From CALMKX01 sp036274895 (GTDB lineage: Bacteria > Acidobacteriota > Thermoanaerobaculia > Multivoradales > SZUA-115), in assembly GCA_036274895.1 (NCBI GenBank), contig DASUEU010000025.1:1-38751 (forward strand): DNA of 38,751 nt. Direction: 5' to 3'. The notes under the pieces are model-generated. The model was not told the DNA's origin and searched no databases. It saw only the letters and a program-made list of their open reading frames with translations. Numbering within the stretch: position 1 is the first letter of the stretch; each line of letters begins with the position of its first letter. The position numbers were made by a program, and so were the translations under genes. This document shows, one piece after another, positions 22,402-29,910 of the stretch.

Positions 22402-23135
22402 GCGTGGCTCCCTTCGCGACCGTGGTGATGGGAGGGGTCGTGCCAGACCTGGGGCAGCTGGCCGATCGGCCCGTCGAAGACGATGCCGCCGCGCACCAGC
22501 ACCAGCCGCTGGACGTGCCCTTCGATGGCACCGAACTCGTGCGAGACGTAGAGGATGGTGACCCCGTGCCGGCTGTGCAGCTCGCAGAGCAGCTCGGCCA
22601 GCCGCTCCTGGGCGTCGACGTCCACGCCCGTGGTCGGCTCGTCGAGGGCGATCAAGCGCGGATCGGCGGCGAGCAGCTTGGCCAGGAAGGCCCGCTGCTG
22701 CTGGCCGCCGGAGAGCTGGGCCACCGGGCGCCGGGCCACCGAGGACAAGCCCACCTCCTCGACCGCCGCCTCGACGCGTTGCCGCCCGGCGGCCGAGAGG
22801 GGTCCGAAGGGGCGCTCCACGGCGGCCCTGCCGGCGGTCACCAGCTCGTGCACGGTCACCGGCGCCCCGATGCCCACCCGGGCGCGCTGGGGCAGGTAGC
22901 CCACCCGTGGGCGCACCGACGCACGGTGGGCCGGCTCGCCGTAGAGCAGGGCCGCGCCGGAGCTTGGCCGCTCGAGGCCGAGCATCAGCCGCAGGAGAGT
23001 GCTCTTGCCACCGCCGTTGGGCCCGGCCACGGCCAGAAACTCGCCCTCCCTCACCACCAGCCGGACGCCGGTCAGGGTCGGGGCGTGGCCTGGGTAGGAG
23101 AACGCTACGTCGATCAGCTCGACGGCTGCCGGCAT
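22386..23135 (-). CDS. znuC: Zinc ABC transporter ATP-binding protein ZnuC
   Basis: ATPase subunit of the metal importer, 249 residues. Walker A is GPNGGGKST (about 39-47), the Q-loop is in GYLPQRARV, the signature is LSGGQQQR, Walker B is LIALDEPTTGVD, and the switch histidine is in YVSHEFGAI. The C-terminus HDPSHHHGREGSH is His-rich, as in many ZnuC proteins, and may bind zinc. ATG at 23133-23135 overlaps the end of znuA by 22 bases, and its 3' end overlaps znuB by 16. Such overlaps imply strict co-translation of all three subunits. Confidence 0.93.
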   Translation of the reverse strand: MPAAVELIDVAFSYPGHAPTLTGVRLVVREGEFLAVAGPNGGGKSTLLRLMLGLERPSSGAALLYGEPAHRASVRPRVGYLPQRARVGIGAPVTVHELVTAGRAAVERPFGPLSAAGRQRVEAAVEEVGLSSVARRPVAQLSGGQQQRAFLAKLLAADPRLIALDEPTTGVDVDAQERLAELLCELHSRHGVTILYVSHEFGAIEGHVQRLVLVRGGIVFDGPIGQLPQVWHDPSHHHGREGSHACPSS

Positions 23136-24028
23136 TCGAGAACCTCCACGAGAACGGCGAGATTCTCTCGCATCACGGCGTAATAGTCCTTGCCGGCGGC
23201 GACCTCTTCGGCCGAGAGGCTCTCCAGGGTATGGAGCAGCGCGGTCTCGGCACCCGCCTCCCGCGCCAGGGTCTCGATCACCGACGACGGCGTCCGCCGG
23301 TCGCCGAAGACCACCCCCGTGCCGCTTTCCTTCGCCTCGGCGACCAGGCGAGCCAGGTCCCGCGGCGTCGGCTCCCCCTCCGGGTCGAAGCCGCCCAAGG
23401 CCACCTGCTCGAAGCCGTAGCGGTCACAGAGGTAGCCGAAGGCGGCGTGGGCGGTGACCAGACGCCGGTGCTCGCAGCTGCCGAGGGCCGCCTCCAGCTG
23501 GCGATCGAGGGCCTCAAGCCGAGAGTAGGTGGCCTGCGGATCCGCATCCGGGCCGAGCAGGGGGCCGAGGGCCCAGGCCACGCGGGCGAAGCGCAGGGGG
23601 TCGAGCCAGACGTGGGGGTCGACGGCGCCGGTGCCCGTCGAGAGCACTCCCAGGTCGGGAACGGCGAGGGCGTCGAAGGTGGGGGCGAGGCGGCGGGCGA
23701 GCACCCGATCCACCGCCGGCTGGAGGCCGTGGAGGGTGACCACCAGGTCGACCTCGAGCAGGGCCGTAACGTCACCCGGGGTCAGCTCGAGGTCATGGGG
23801 GTCGGCCCCGGCGGGCGTCAGGCAGGTGACCGAAGTGCCCGCCGGCGCCATCTCGCGGACCAGGAAGGCCAGGGGCTCGAAGGTGGCAATCACTCTGCGG
23901 CCGGGTCTCGGCTCTGCGGGCTGGCGGGGAGCCGCCTCCTGCTCGGCGCGACAGGCGCCGAGGCCGAGGGTCAGCAACAGCGGGATCAGGCTCGGGAGCG
24001 GGGCACGGTGGCGCATCGTGCCCCGCAT
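23114..24028 (-). CDS. znuA: Zinc-binding lipoprotein ZnuA (ABC transporter substrate-binding protein)
   Basis: Cluster A-I metal-binding protein of 304 residues, anchored as a lipoprotein: the signal ends LTLGLGAC with a lipobox cysteine near residue 26. Metal-ligand histidines lie in ADPHDLELTPGD, VDPHVWLDPLRFA and VTAHAAFGYLCDRYGF, and the fourth site is in VVFGDRRTPSS (Asp). The linker EGEPTPRDLARLV is typical. There is no His-rich loop. ATG at 24026-24028 lies eight bases after the TonB-receptor stop; a second ATG at 24014-24016 is also possible, and neither has a strong ribosome site. A longer upstream frame is only the shadow of the receptor gene. Confidence 0.9.
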   Translation of the reverse strand: MRGTMRHRAPLPSLIPLLLTLGLGACRAEQEAAPRQPAEPRPGRRVIATFEPLAFLVREMAPAGTSVTCLTPAGADPHDLELTPGDVTALLEVDLVVTLHGLQPAVDRVLARRLAPTFDALAVPDLGVLSTGTGAVDPHVWLDPLRFARVAWALGPLLGPDADPQATYSRLEALDRQLEAALGSCEHRRLVTAHAAFGYLCDRYGFEQVALGGFDPEGEPTPRDLARLVAEAKESGTGVVFGDRRTPSSVIETLAREAGAETALLHTLESLSAEEVAAGKDYYAVMRENLAVLVEVLECRQPSS

Positions 24029-24036
24029 GATAGTGC

Positions 24037-26274
24037 TCAGAAGGTGAAGCGCAGCCCCAGGTTGACGTCTCTGCCGGGCAGCGGCACCCGATCCTTGAGG
24101 AACGACACGTGGTTGCGCGCCTCCTCGTCGGTCAGGTTGCGGCCCCGGAGCATCAGATCGAGCACCCGCCCGGCGACGAAGAAGCGGTAGGAGGCCCCGG
24201 CGTTGACCAGGGTGTAGCCGCCGGTGGCGGTCTCGTTCACCGCCACGCGGTCTTGTTCCTCGGCCCGCACGGCCTCGACCCAGGCGCGGAAGCGGTGCCA
24301 GTGGACGTTGGCCCCGACGGTGTAGCGGCGGGGCGGGATGCGCGGCAGGGGCTCCCCGGACTGCCGCAGCTCGGCGCGCACGAAGTCGGCCCCCACCTGT
24401 ACGTGGAGGTGCGAGTCGGTGCCCTCCCAGACGTGCAGCAGTCCCTCGAGCTCGGCACCCCAGAGCTCGGCGTCCCCCTGGGCGAACTCGAAGACCGCCA
24501 GACCGCCCTCCTCCTCGCCGGTTGCGCGCTCGAAGACGAAGCCGTCGAAGCGGTTGGCGAAGAGGTTCAAGGTGGCGGTCAGCCAGCCCGTCCGCTTCGA
24601 GACCGAGGCGTCGAGCCCGAGGCTGACCTCGGAGTCGAGGTCCGGGTCGCCCACCTCGAAGGCACGGGTGGCGACGTGGGGGCCGTTCGCGTAGAGCTCG
24701 GTGGCCGTGGGCAGGCGCTCGGACCGGGCCAGCGAGAAGCTCGCCGACCAGTCGTCGTTCGGCTCCCAGATCAGGCCCAGAGAGCCGGAGCAACCGTCGA
24801 AGCTGCGGTCCGGCAGCGCGTCCGCTCCGTCCGGCGAGAGGCTTTGCCGCTCCCAGCGACCACCTAGCTGGAGGCGCACTTTCTCCCCCGCGAGGGCCAC
24901 CTCCTCAAAGGCGAAGAGGGCCAGGCTCTCGGTCTGCGAGGGCGGTACGAAGGCCTCTTCGCCGATCGCCGCGAAGTCGCTGGTGGCGAACTGCAGGCCG
25001 ACCGAGCCGCGGGAGCGGCCCCGCGGCTCCTGGATCAGCTCGAAGCGGCCCTCCCAGGACTCGTTGGTGAACAGGGTGCCGGTCTCCTCGCCTTCGAGCT
25101 CCCGGTGCTCGTAGTCCGCCCGGCCCAGGCGCAGCTTGGCGCCGCGGAAGGGACCGAAGGAGCGCTGCAGCTCGGCCTTGAGGTCGACCCGGCGCTGCTC
25201 GAGGTCGATGCGCACCCCCGCCTCCTCGCCATGAGCGGAACCCGGCACGCCGTAGAGGGTGTCGAAGCCGGAGACCGACACGCCCACCAGAGCGGCGTCG
25301 CCGATCCACGACAGGCCCAGGCTGCCGGACTCGGCCTGGACGGCGCTGTTGACCACCCGGCCGGCTCGCTCGCCCGCGTCGGGATCGACCTCGGCGAAGC
25401 CCGGGATCTCGTAGTCCCCCGCTTCGCGCTGGCTGACGTCGAGGTGCCACGCCAAGCGGCCCCCGCCACCGCCGAGCCTCAATCCGCCGGTGCGCTCGTC
25501 GGCCACCGAGCCGGCCGAGCCCTCGAGCGACCCCGAGACGGCCGCGGCGGCAGGGAAGCTGGGAATGCGCTCGTCGAGGACGTTGACCACGCCGCCGATC
25601 GCCGTCGAGCCATAGAGCAGGGTCGAGGGTCCGCGCAGCACCTCGATGCGGTCCGCCGAGAAGGGATCCAGGCTGACCGCATGGTCCGGGCTCAGGTTCG
25701 AGGCGTCGGAGGAGCCGATGCCGTCCGAGAGCATGCGCACGCGGTCGCCCCCGAGCCCGCGGATCACCGGCCGGCTGGCACCCTGGCCGAAGAAGGTGGA
25801 GGAGATGCCGGGCTGATGGGCCAGGGTCTCGCCCAGGGTCAGGTCACGGCGCTGGTCGAGCTCCTCGTCCGAGAGCACAGTGGTGGGCTGGGCGACCTCT
25901 AGCTGGAGGCGGGGGCCCCCGGCGGAAACCACGATCTCGTCGCGCAGCATCTCGACGTCGATGGTCACGGTGACGGCGTTCTCACCGGCCACCAGGTCGA
26001 GCACCTGGGCACCCCGGCCGAAGGTGCGGCTCTCCACCTCGAGCACGTAGCGGCCGGGCCGCAAGCCTTGGAGGCGGAAGGTGCCGTCGCCCTCGACCTT
26101 GATCCGGCGCTTCAGATCGACCAGGGTGACGACGGCATCGGCGACGGGATCTCCGGCCGAGGTCACCACGCTGCCGGTGAGAGTCGAGGCTTCCTGGGCA
26201 AGGGCCGGCACGGCCCCCGTGAGCATCAGCAAGGCCAGGCCCAGGGCCAGCCCATGGGAAAGTCGAGTTCTCAT
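24037..26274 (-). CDS. TonB-dependent outer-membrane receptor, ZnuD-like
   Basis: Outer-membrane active transporter of 745 residues with a signal peptide (LALGLALLMLTGAVPALAQ). A carboxypeptidase-regulatory-like domain follows (about 30-105, STLTGSVVTSAGDPVADAVVTL). The plug (about 125-230) shows GISSTFFGQGASRPVIRGLGGDRVRMLSDGIGSSD and VLRGPSTLLYGSTAIGGVVNV. The 22-strand-type barrel ends in LGLRFTF, with a terminal Phe. ZnuD-like features are DTLYGVPGSAHGEEAGVRIDLEQ and YEHRELEGEETGTLFTNESWEGRFELIQEP. Cognate metal is inferred from znuACB directly downstream. ATG at 26272-26274 has AGGAGG nine bases upstream. No clear Zur box was seen in the 114 bases upstream. Confidence 0.9.
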   Translation of the reverse strand: MRTRLSHGLALGLALLMLTGAVPALAQEASTLTGSVVTSAGDPVADAVVTLVDLKRRIKVEGDGTFRLQGLRPGRYVLEVESRTFGRGAQVLDLVAGENAVTVTIDVEMLRDEIVVSAGGPRLQLEVAQPTTVLSDEELDQRRDLTLGETLAHQPGISSTFFGQGASRPVIRGLGGDRVRMLSDGIGSSDASNLSPDHAVSLDPFSADRIEVLRGPSTLLYGSTAIGGVVNVLDERIPSFPAAAAVSGSLEGSAGSVADERTGGLRLGGGGGRLAWHLDVSQREAGDYEIPGFAEVDPDAGERAGRVVNSAVQAESGSLGLSWIGDAALVGVSVSGFDTLYGVPGSAHGEEAGVRIDLEQRRVDLKAELQRSFGPFRGAKLRLGRADYEHRELEGEETGTLFTNESWEGRFELIQEPRGRSRGSVGLQFATSDFAAIGEEAFVPPSQTESLALFAFEEVALAGEKVRLQLGGRWERQSLSPDGADALPDRSFDGCSGSLGLIWEPNDDWSASFSLARSERLPTATELYANGPHVATRAFEVGDPDLDSEVSLGLDASVSKRTGWLTATLNLFANRFDGFVFERATGEEEGGLAVFEFAQGDAELWGAELEGLLHVWEGTDSHLHVQVGADFVRAELRQSGEPLPRIPPRRYTVGANVHWHRFRAWVEAVRAEEQDRVAVNETATGGYTLVNAGASYRFFVAGRVLDLMLRGRNLTDEEARNHVSFLKDRVPLPGRDVNLGLRFTF

Positions 26275-26388
26275 CTTTCAGATCCTCCTCCGCCGGTCCG
26301 TGCGCGCGGGACGGCGGCCGATTCAAGGGTTGCCGAGGTCGCCGGCGGTGCCGGGCTCAGCGTCGAGCTCGATCGAGGAACGGGAGGA

Positions 26389-26751
26389 TCAGACGGCCGG
26401 GGGGCCGCGGGAAGGAGCGGTGGCGACCTCGGGCGCCCAGGCGGGCAGGCCGATGAGCGCGAGGACGCGCCCGGCCTCGACCGGGGCCTCTCCCAGCCGC
26501 GAAGGAGCGGTCTCGAGACCAACCGCCGCGACGCGCAGGAGGCAGACCGGACAGAAGGAACGCTGCTGGTCGGGGGTGGGCTCGAAGTGGTCGGCGAGCC
26601 CGGGATGGCAAGAGCCGGAAGCGGCGTGCTCGAGCAGGCCGCCGTGGTCCACCGACTCGCTCGCCGGGTGGATCTCGAGCGCTGCGCCGAGGCACAGCAC
26701 CGAGAGTGCCAGGGCGATCAGGCGGCGGCCGGTGAGGTCGAGCACGCGCAT
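26389..26751 (-). CDS. Small exported His/Cys protein with a CPVC motif, first gene of the zinc-uptake run
   Basis: A 120-residue product with an N-terminal hydrophobic segment (RLIALALSVLCLGAALEIH) that looks like a signal peptide or anchor. After it come several potential metal ligands: EIHPASESVDHGGLLEHAASGSCHPGLADHFEP, then FCPVCLLRVAA. The layout (short, exported, histidines followed by a CxxC) recalls small DUF2946-like periplasmic proteins found near metal transporters, but no family can be assigned firmly. It is transcribed with the TonB receptor, znuA, znuC and znuB, 114 bases upstream of the receptor. A zinc chaperone or sensor role is inference. ATG at 26749-26751 lies 13 bases from the divergent HIT gene start. 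Confidence 0.6.
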   Translation of the reverse strand: MRVLDLTGRRLIALALSVLCLGAALEIHPASESVDHGGLLEHAASGSCHPGLADHFEPTPDQQRSFCPVCLLRVAAVGLETAPSRLGEAPVEAGRVLALIGLPAWAPEVATAPSRGPPAV

Positions 26752-26767
26752 ACAATATCCGACCATG
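26749..26767. promoter_or_regulatory. Overlapping divergent -10 elements between the CPVC protein and HIT genes
   Basis: Only 13 bases separate the two start codons. TACAAT (26751-26756) lies eight bases before the HIT ATG on the plus strand. On the minus strand GATATT/TATTGT runs up to the ATG of the small protein. Both mRNAs would be leaderless or nearly so. No -35 element is convincing. Confidence 0.35.
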
Positions 26768-27190
26768 AGCCAGAGCACGATCTTCGACCGCATCCTCGAC
26801 GGCGAGCTGCCCTGCCACAAGGTCTACGAGGACGAGCACGTCCTCGCCTTCCTGGACATCGGACCCCTCTCACCCGGGCATACCCTGGTGATCCCCAAGG
26901 AACGCCGGGCCTTCCTCCACGAGCTGTCGGACGACTCGGCGGCGGCCCTCGGCCGGGTGCTCCCCCGCCTCGCCCGGGCGGTGCTCGCCGCCACCGGCGC
27001 CAGCTGCTACAACGTGCTGCAGAACAACGGCGCCGCGGCCCACCAGGCGGTCCTCCACGTGCATTTCCACATCATCCCCCGCATCGGCGACGATGGCCTG
27101 GGCATCCTCTGGCCCGCCGGGCGCCTGGCCGCCGAAACAGCCAAAGAGCTGGTCGCCAAGATCGAGGCGGCGCTGGCGGGCGAGCCATGA
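26765..27190 (+). CDS. HIT-family hydrolase (HINT-like)
   Basis: Histidine-triad nucleotide hydrolase, 141 residues. It starts TIFDRILDGELPCHKVYEDEHVLAFLDIGPLSPGHTLVIPK, the classic HINT N-terminus, and has the active-site triad HVHFHIIPR (about 100-108) after NVLQNNGAAAHQAVLH. HINT enzymes hydrolyse AMP-lysine-type phosphoramidates. ATG at 26765 follows a -10-like TACAAT by eight bases. The stop overlaps the next ATG as ATGA, so it is coupled to the M28 peptidase gene. Confidence 0.93.
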   Translation: MSQSTIFDRILDGELPCHKVYEDEHVLAFLDIGPLSPGHTLVIPKERRAFLHELSDDSAAALGRVLPRLARAVLAATGASCYNVLQNNGAAAHQAVLHVHFHIIPRIGDDGLGILWPAGRLAAETAKELVAKIEAALAGEP

Positions 27191-28602
27191 GGGGCCTGAT
27201 CCTGTCTTTCGCCCTGGCTTTGGCGCTGGCTCCCCTCGCCGCGGGTGAGCCCCCGATCCCCTTCCCGCCCACCCTCATCAGCACAGCGGGCGAGCTGCGC
27301 TCGCAGGCCCTGGCCGACGGCACCGCCCTCGAGCTCGTCACCTCCCTGGTCAACGAGGTGGGCGCCCGCCCCGCGGGCTCCGAGGGTGACAAGAAGGCCG
27401 TGGCCTGGGGCCTCGCGCGGTTCAAGGGGCTGGGCTTCGACCAGGTCTGGTCCGAGGAGGTCACGGTGCCGCACTGGGTGCGCGGCACCAACTCCGGGGA
27501 GATCCTCGCCCCCAACCGCCACCCCCTCGTGCTCACGGCCCTGGGAGGCAGCGTGGCGACGCCGCCCGGCGGGCTCGAGGCCGAGGTGCTGCGGGTGGAG
27601 TCCCTGGCCGACCTCGAGACCCGGCCGAACGACAGCGTGGCGGGCAAGATCGTCTTCATCGACGAGCGCATGAAGGCCACTCGCGACGGCTCCGGCTACG
27701 GCGCCGCTGTCGCCAAGCGGGGCGCTGGCCCGGGGGCCGCGGCCAAGAAAGGGGCGGCGGCCCTGCTGATCCGCTCCGCCGGCACCTCGAAGCATCGGGT
27801 GGCCCACACCGGCGCCACCCGCTACCCCGACGGGGTGGTGAAGATCCCGGCGGCCTCGCTGGCCAACGTCGATGCGGACGTGCTGGCGGCCCAGATCGCC
27901 ACCGGCCAGCCCGTGCAGGTGCGGCTGGTGCTGGACACCCGGGTGCTGCCCGACGAGAAGTCCGCCAACGTGATCGCCGAGCTGCGGGGGCGGGAGAAGC
28001 CGGAGGAGATCGTGGTGCTGGCCTGCCACCTCGATTCCTGGGACTTGGGCCACGGCGCCCAGGACGACGGCGCCGGCTGCGCCACGGTGATGGCCGCCGG
28101 CCGGCTGCTCGGCCGCCTGCCGGAGCGGCCCCGGCGCACCGTGCGGGTGGTGCTCTACGCCAACGAGGAGTTCGGCCTCTCCGGCGCTCGCGCCTACGCC
28201 CAAGCGCACGCCGCGGAGCTGCCGCGACACGTGGCGGCCGCGGAGGCCGACCTCGGCTCCGGCCGGGTCTGGCGGATGCACTCGGGGGTGACGGAGGACC
28301 GGCTGCCGGCGGTGCGCGCCTTGGCCGAGCTGCTGGCTCCCCTGGGCATCGAGCTGGGCCCCAACGACGGCAGCGGCGGTGCCGACTTCATCCCCCTCAA
28401 AACCGCCCGCGTGCCCCTTTTCGCCCTGTTCCAGGACGCCACCGCCTACTTCGAGATCCACCACACCGAAAACGACACCCTGGCTTTCGTGGATCCCGAG
28501 TCCCTGGCCCAGAACGTCGCCGCCCACACCATCTGGGCCTTCGCCGTGGCCGAGTGGGAGGGCGACTGGGGAAGGGCGCCGGAGGGAGCTTCAGGGCGAT
28601 AG
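27187..28602 (+). CDS. Secreted M28-family zinc aminopeptidase
   Basis: Exported metallopeptidase of 471 residues with a signal peptide (LILSFALALALAPLAAGE). A PA-like insertion (about 110-240, VAGKIVFIDERM ... AAALLIRSAG) precedes the catalytic domain. The co-catalytic dizinc site is visible: VVLACHLDSWD (His), HGAQDDGAGCA (bridging Asp), YANEEFGLSGA (catalytic Glu-Glu), AAEADLGSG (Asp) and IHHTENDTL (His). The family removes N-terminal residues from peptides, here probably in the periplasm or outside the cell. It starts at the ATG overlapping the HIT stop. Together with the tricorn-like protease and the APC permease it suggests a peptide-scavenging life. Confidence 0.93.
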   Translation: MRGLILSFALALALAPLAAGEPPIPFPPTLISTAGELRSQALADGTALELVTSLVNEVGARPAGSEGDKKAVAWGLARFKGLGFDQVWSEEVTVPHWVRGTNSGEILAPNRHPLVLTALGGSVATPPGGLEAEVLRVESLADLETRPNDSVAGKIVFIDERMKATRDGSGYGAAVAKRGAGPGAAAKKGAAALLIRSAGTSKHRVAHTGATRYPDGVVKIPAASLANVDADVLAAQIATGQPVQVRLVLDTRVLPDEKSANVIAELRGREKPEEIVVLACHLDSWDLGHGAQDDGAGCATVMAAGRLLGRLPERPRRTVRVVLYANEEFGLSGARAYAQAHAAELPRHVAAAEADLGSGRVWRMHSGVTEDRLPAVRALAELLAPLGIELGPNDGSGGADFIPLKTARVPLFALFQDATAYFEIHHTENDTLAFVDPESLAQNVAAHTIWAFAVAEWEGDWGRAPEGASGR

Positions 28603-28649
28603 ACTCGCTTCCGTACTTTCCTTCTCCACAGCAGCGAGGAGTATCTGAG

Positions 28650-28838
28650 ATGTCCACTGACCAGGGAACAAAAGCAGCTCCTGTCCGGCCGGGAAGGAGC
28701 GTCATGGACCTGGCTGGCCTGCTTCACCGACCAGGCATGACACCGTTGACCAGCGAGGAGATGGACGAGGCCATCATCGAGCACTGCGAGCAAGAGGACG
28801 AGCGCATCCGTCGGGAATGGCACCTTGGTTCGGAGTGA
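28650..28838 (+). CDS. 62-residue protein resembling the C-terminal tail of AbrB/VapB-type antitoxins, no toxin nearby
   Basis: A short frame with a very good ribosome site (GAGGAG eight bases before the ATG at 28650), which sets the start; the longer frame upstream runs into the M28 gene. The C-terminal half, MDLAGLLHRPGMTPLTSEEMDEAI followed by a charged helix, resembles the toxin-neutralising tail of AbrB/VapB-type antitoxins (LHRPG...EEMxEAI). The N-terminal half is too short for a swapped-hairpin DNA-binding domain. The next gene is an oxidoreductase, not a PIN-domain toxin, so it would be an orphan. The assignment rests on memory of the motif and is tentative; that the frame is a real gene is more likely than its function. 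Confidence 0.5.
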   Translation: MSTDQGTKAAPVRPGRSVMDLAGLLHRPGMTPLTSEEMDEAIIEHCEQEDERIRREWHLGSE

Positions 28839-28883
28839 GCTGACCACCGGCGGCGTGCCGCCGAGCACGGTCCACGAGGCCCC

Positions 28884-29897
28884 GTGAAAGCCCTTGCCAT
28901 CCAGGGCGCCTTCGGACTGGAGAACCTCGCCGTCGCCGAGCGGCCTGACCCCGAGCCCGGGCCGGGGCAGGTGCTGGTGGGCATGCGGGCGGCGGGGCTC
29001 AACTACCGCGACCTGCTGACCGTTCTCGGCCGCTACAACCCGAAGCAGCCCCTGCCCCTGATCCCCTGCTCCGACGGCTCGGGCGAGGTGCTGGCCGTGG
29101 GTGAAGGCGTCTCGCGGGTCCAGGTGGGAGATCACGTGCTGCCCACCTTCGCCCAACGCTGGGTCAGCGGGGAGCCCACCCGCGAGAAGGTGCGCTCCAC
29201 TCTCGGCGGGCCCCTGGACGGCACTTTGGCCGAGCGCATGGTGCTCGGCGAGGACGGCCTGGTGCGAGCGCCCTCGCACCTCTCTCACGAGCAGGCGGCG
29301 ACTCTGGCCTGCGCCGGGCTCACGGCCTGGAGCGCCGTGGTCACCGAAGGCCGGGTGCAACCGGGGGAGGTGGTGGTGGTCCAGGGCACCGGCGGCGTCT
29401 CCCTCTTCGCCTTGCAGATCGCCCAATTGGCGGGGGCGCGGGTGATCGCCACCTCGAGCAGCGAGGAGAAGCTCGAGCGAGCTCGCGCCCTCGGCGCCTG
29501 GCAGACCATCCACTATCCCTCGACGCCCGCCTGGGGCTCCCGGGTCAAGGAGCTGACGGGGGGACGGGGAGCCGATCTGGTGGTCGAGGTCGGCGGAGCC
29601 GGCACCCTCGGCCAGTCGGTGGCCGCCCTGCGCTTCGGCGGCACCATCGCCCTGGTCGGCAACCTCGCCGGCAACGCCCTGGAGCTGAACCTGACGTCCC
29701 TCTTCATGCAGAGGATGCGGCTCCAGGGCATCCTGGTGGGCGACCGCGAAGCCTTCGAAGCCCTGGTGCGTGCCTTCGAGCACCACCGCCTCGAGCCGGT
29801 GCTCGACCGTTCTTTCCCCTGGCTCGAGGCGCGCGCGGCCTTCGAGCACCTCGGCTCCGGCCGCCACTTCGGCAAGGTCACCCTCTCCTTCGACTGA
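28884..29897 (+). CDS. Zinc-free medium-chain dehydrogenase/reductase (quinone oxidoreductase-like)
   Basis: MDR-superfamily NAD(P)H-dependent oxidoreductase of 337 residues. The N-terminal GroES-like domain has the signature AAGLNYRDLLTVLGRYNP and CSDGSGEVLAVGEGVSRVQVGDHVLP. The Rossmann domain has VVQGTGGVSLFALQIAQLAGARVIATSSSEEKL. The C-terminus HLGSGRHFGKVTLSFD is typical. The catalytic-zinc Cys/His set and the structural zinc loop are absent, which places it with quinone oxidoreductase or enoyl-reductase types. GTG at 28884 is the only sensible start. Its substrate is unknown. Confidence 0.88.
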   Translation: MKALAIQGAFGLENLAVAERPDPEPGPGQVLVGMRAAGLNYRDLLTVLGRYNPKQPLPLIPCSDGSGEVLAVGEGVSRVQVGDHVLPTFAQRWVSGEPTREKVRSTLGGPLDGTLAERMVLGEDGLVRAPSHLSHEQAATLACAGLTAWSAVVTEGRVQPGEVVVVQGTGGVSLFALQIAQLAGARVIATSSSEEKLERARALGAWQTIHYPSTPAWGSRVKELTGGRGADLVVEVGGAGTLGQSVAALRFGGTIALVGNLAGNALELNLTSLFMQRMRLQGILVGDREAFEALVRAFEHHRLEPVLDRSFPWLEARAAFEHLGSGRHFGKVTLSFD

Positions 29898-29910
29898 GCC
29901 CGGCGCACCC

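Noticed and set aside
26275..26388. Zur operator upstream of the TonB receptor
   Set aside because: No AT-rich palindrome resembling known Zur boxes could be found in this gap or in the 13-base gap upstream of the small protein gene.
28839..28883. Toxin gene to pair with the antitoxin-like protein
   Set aside because: The following 45 bases hold no gene and the next one is an oxidoreductase.
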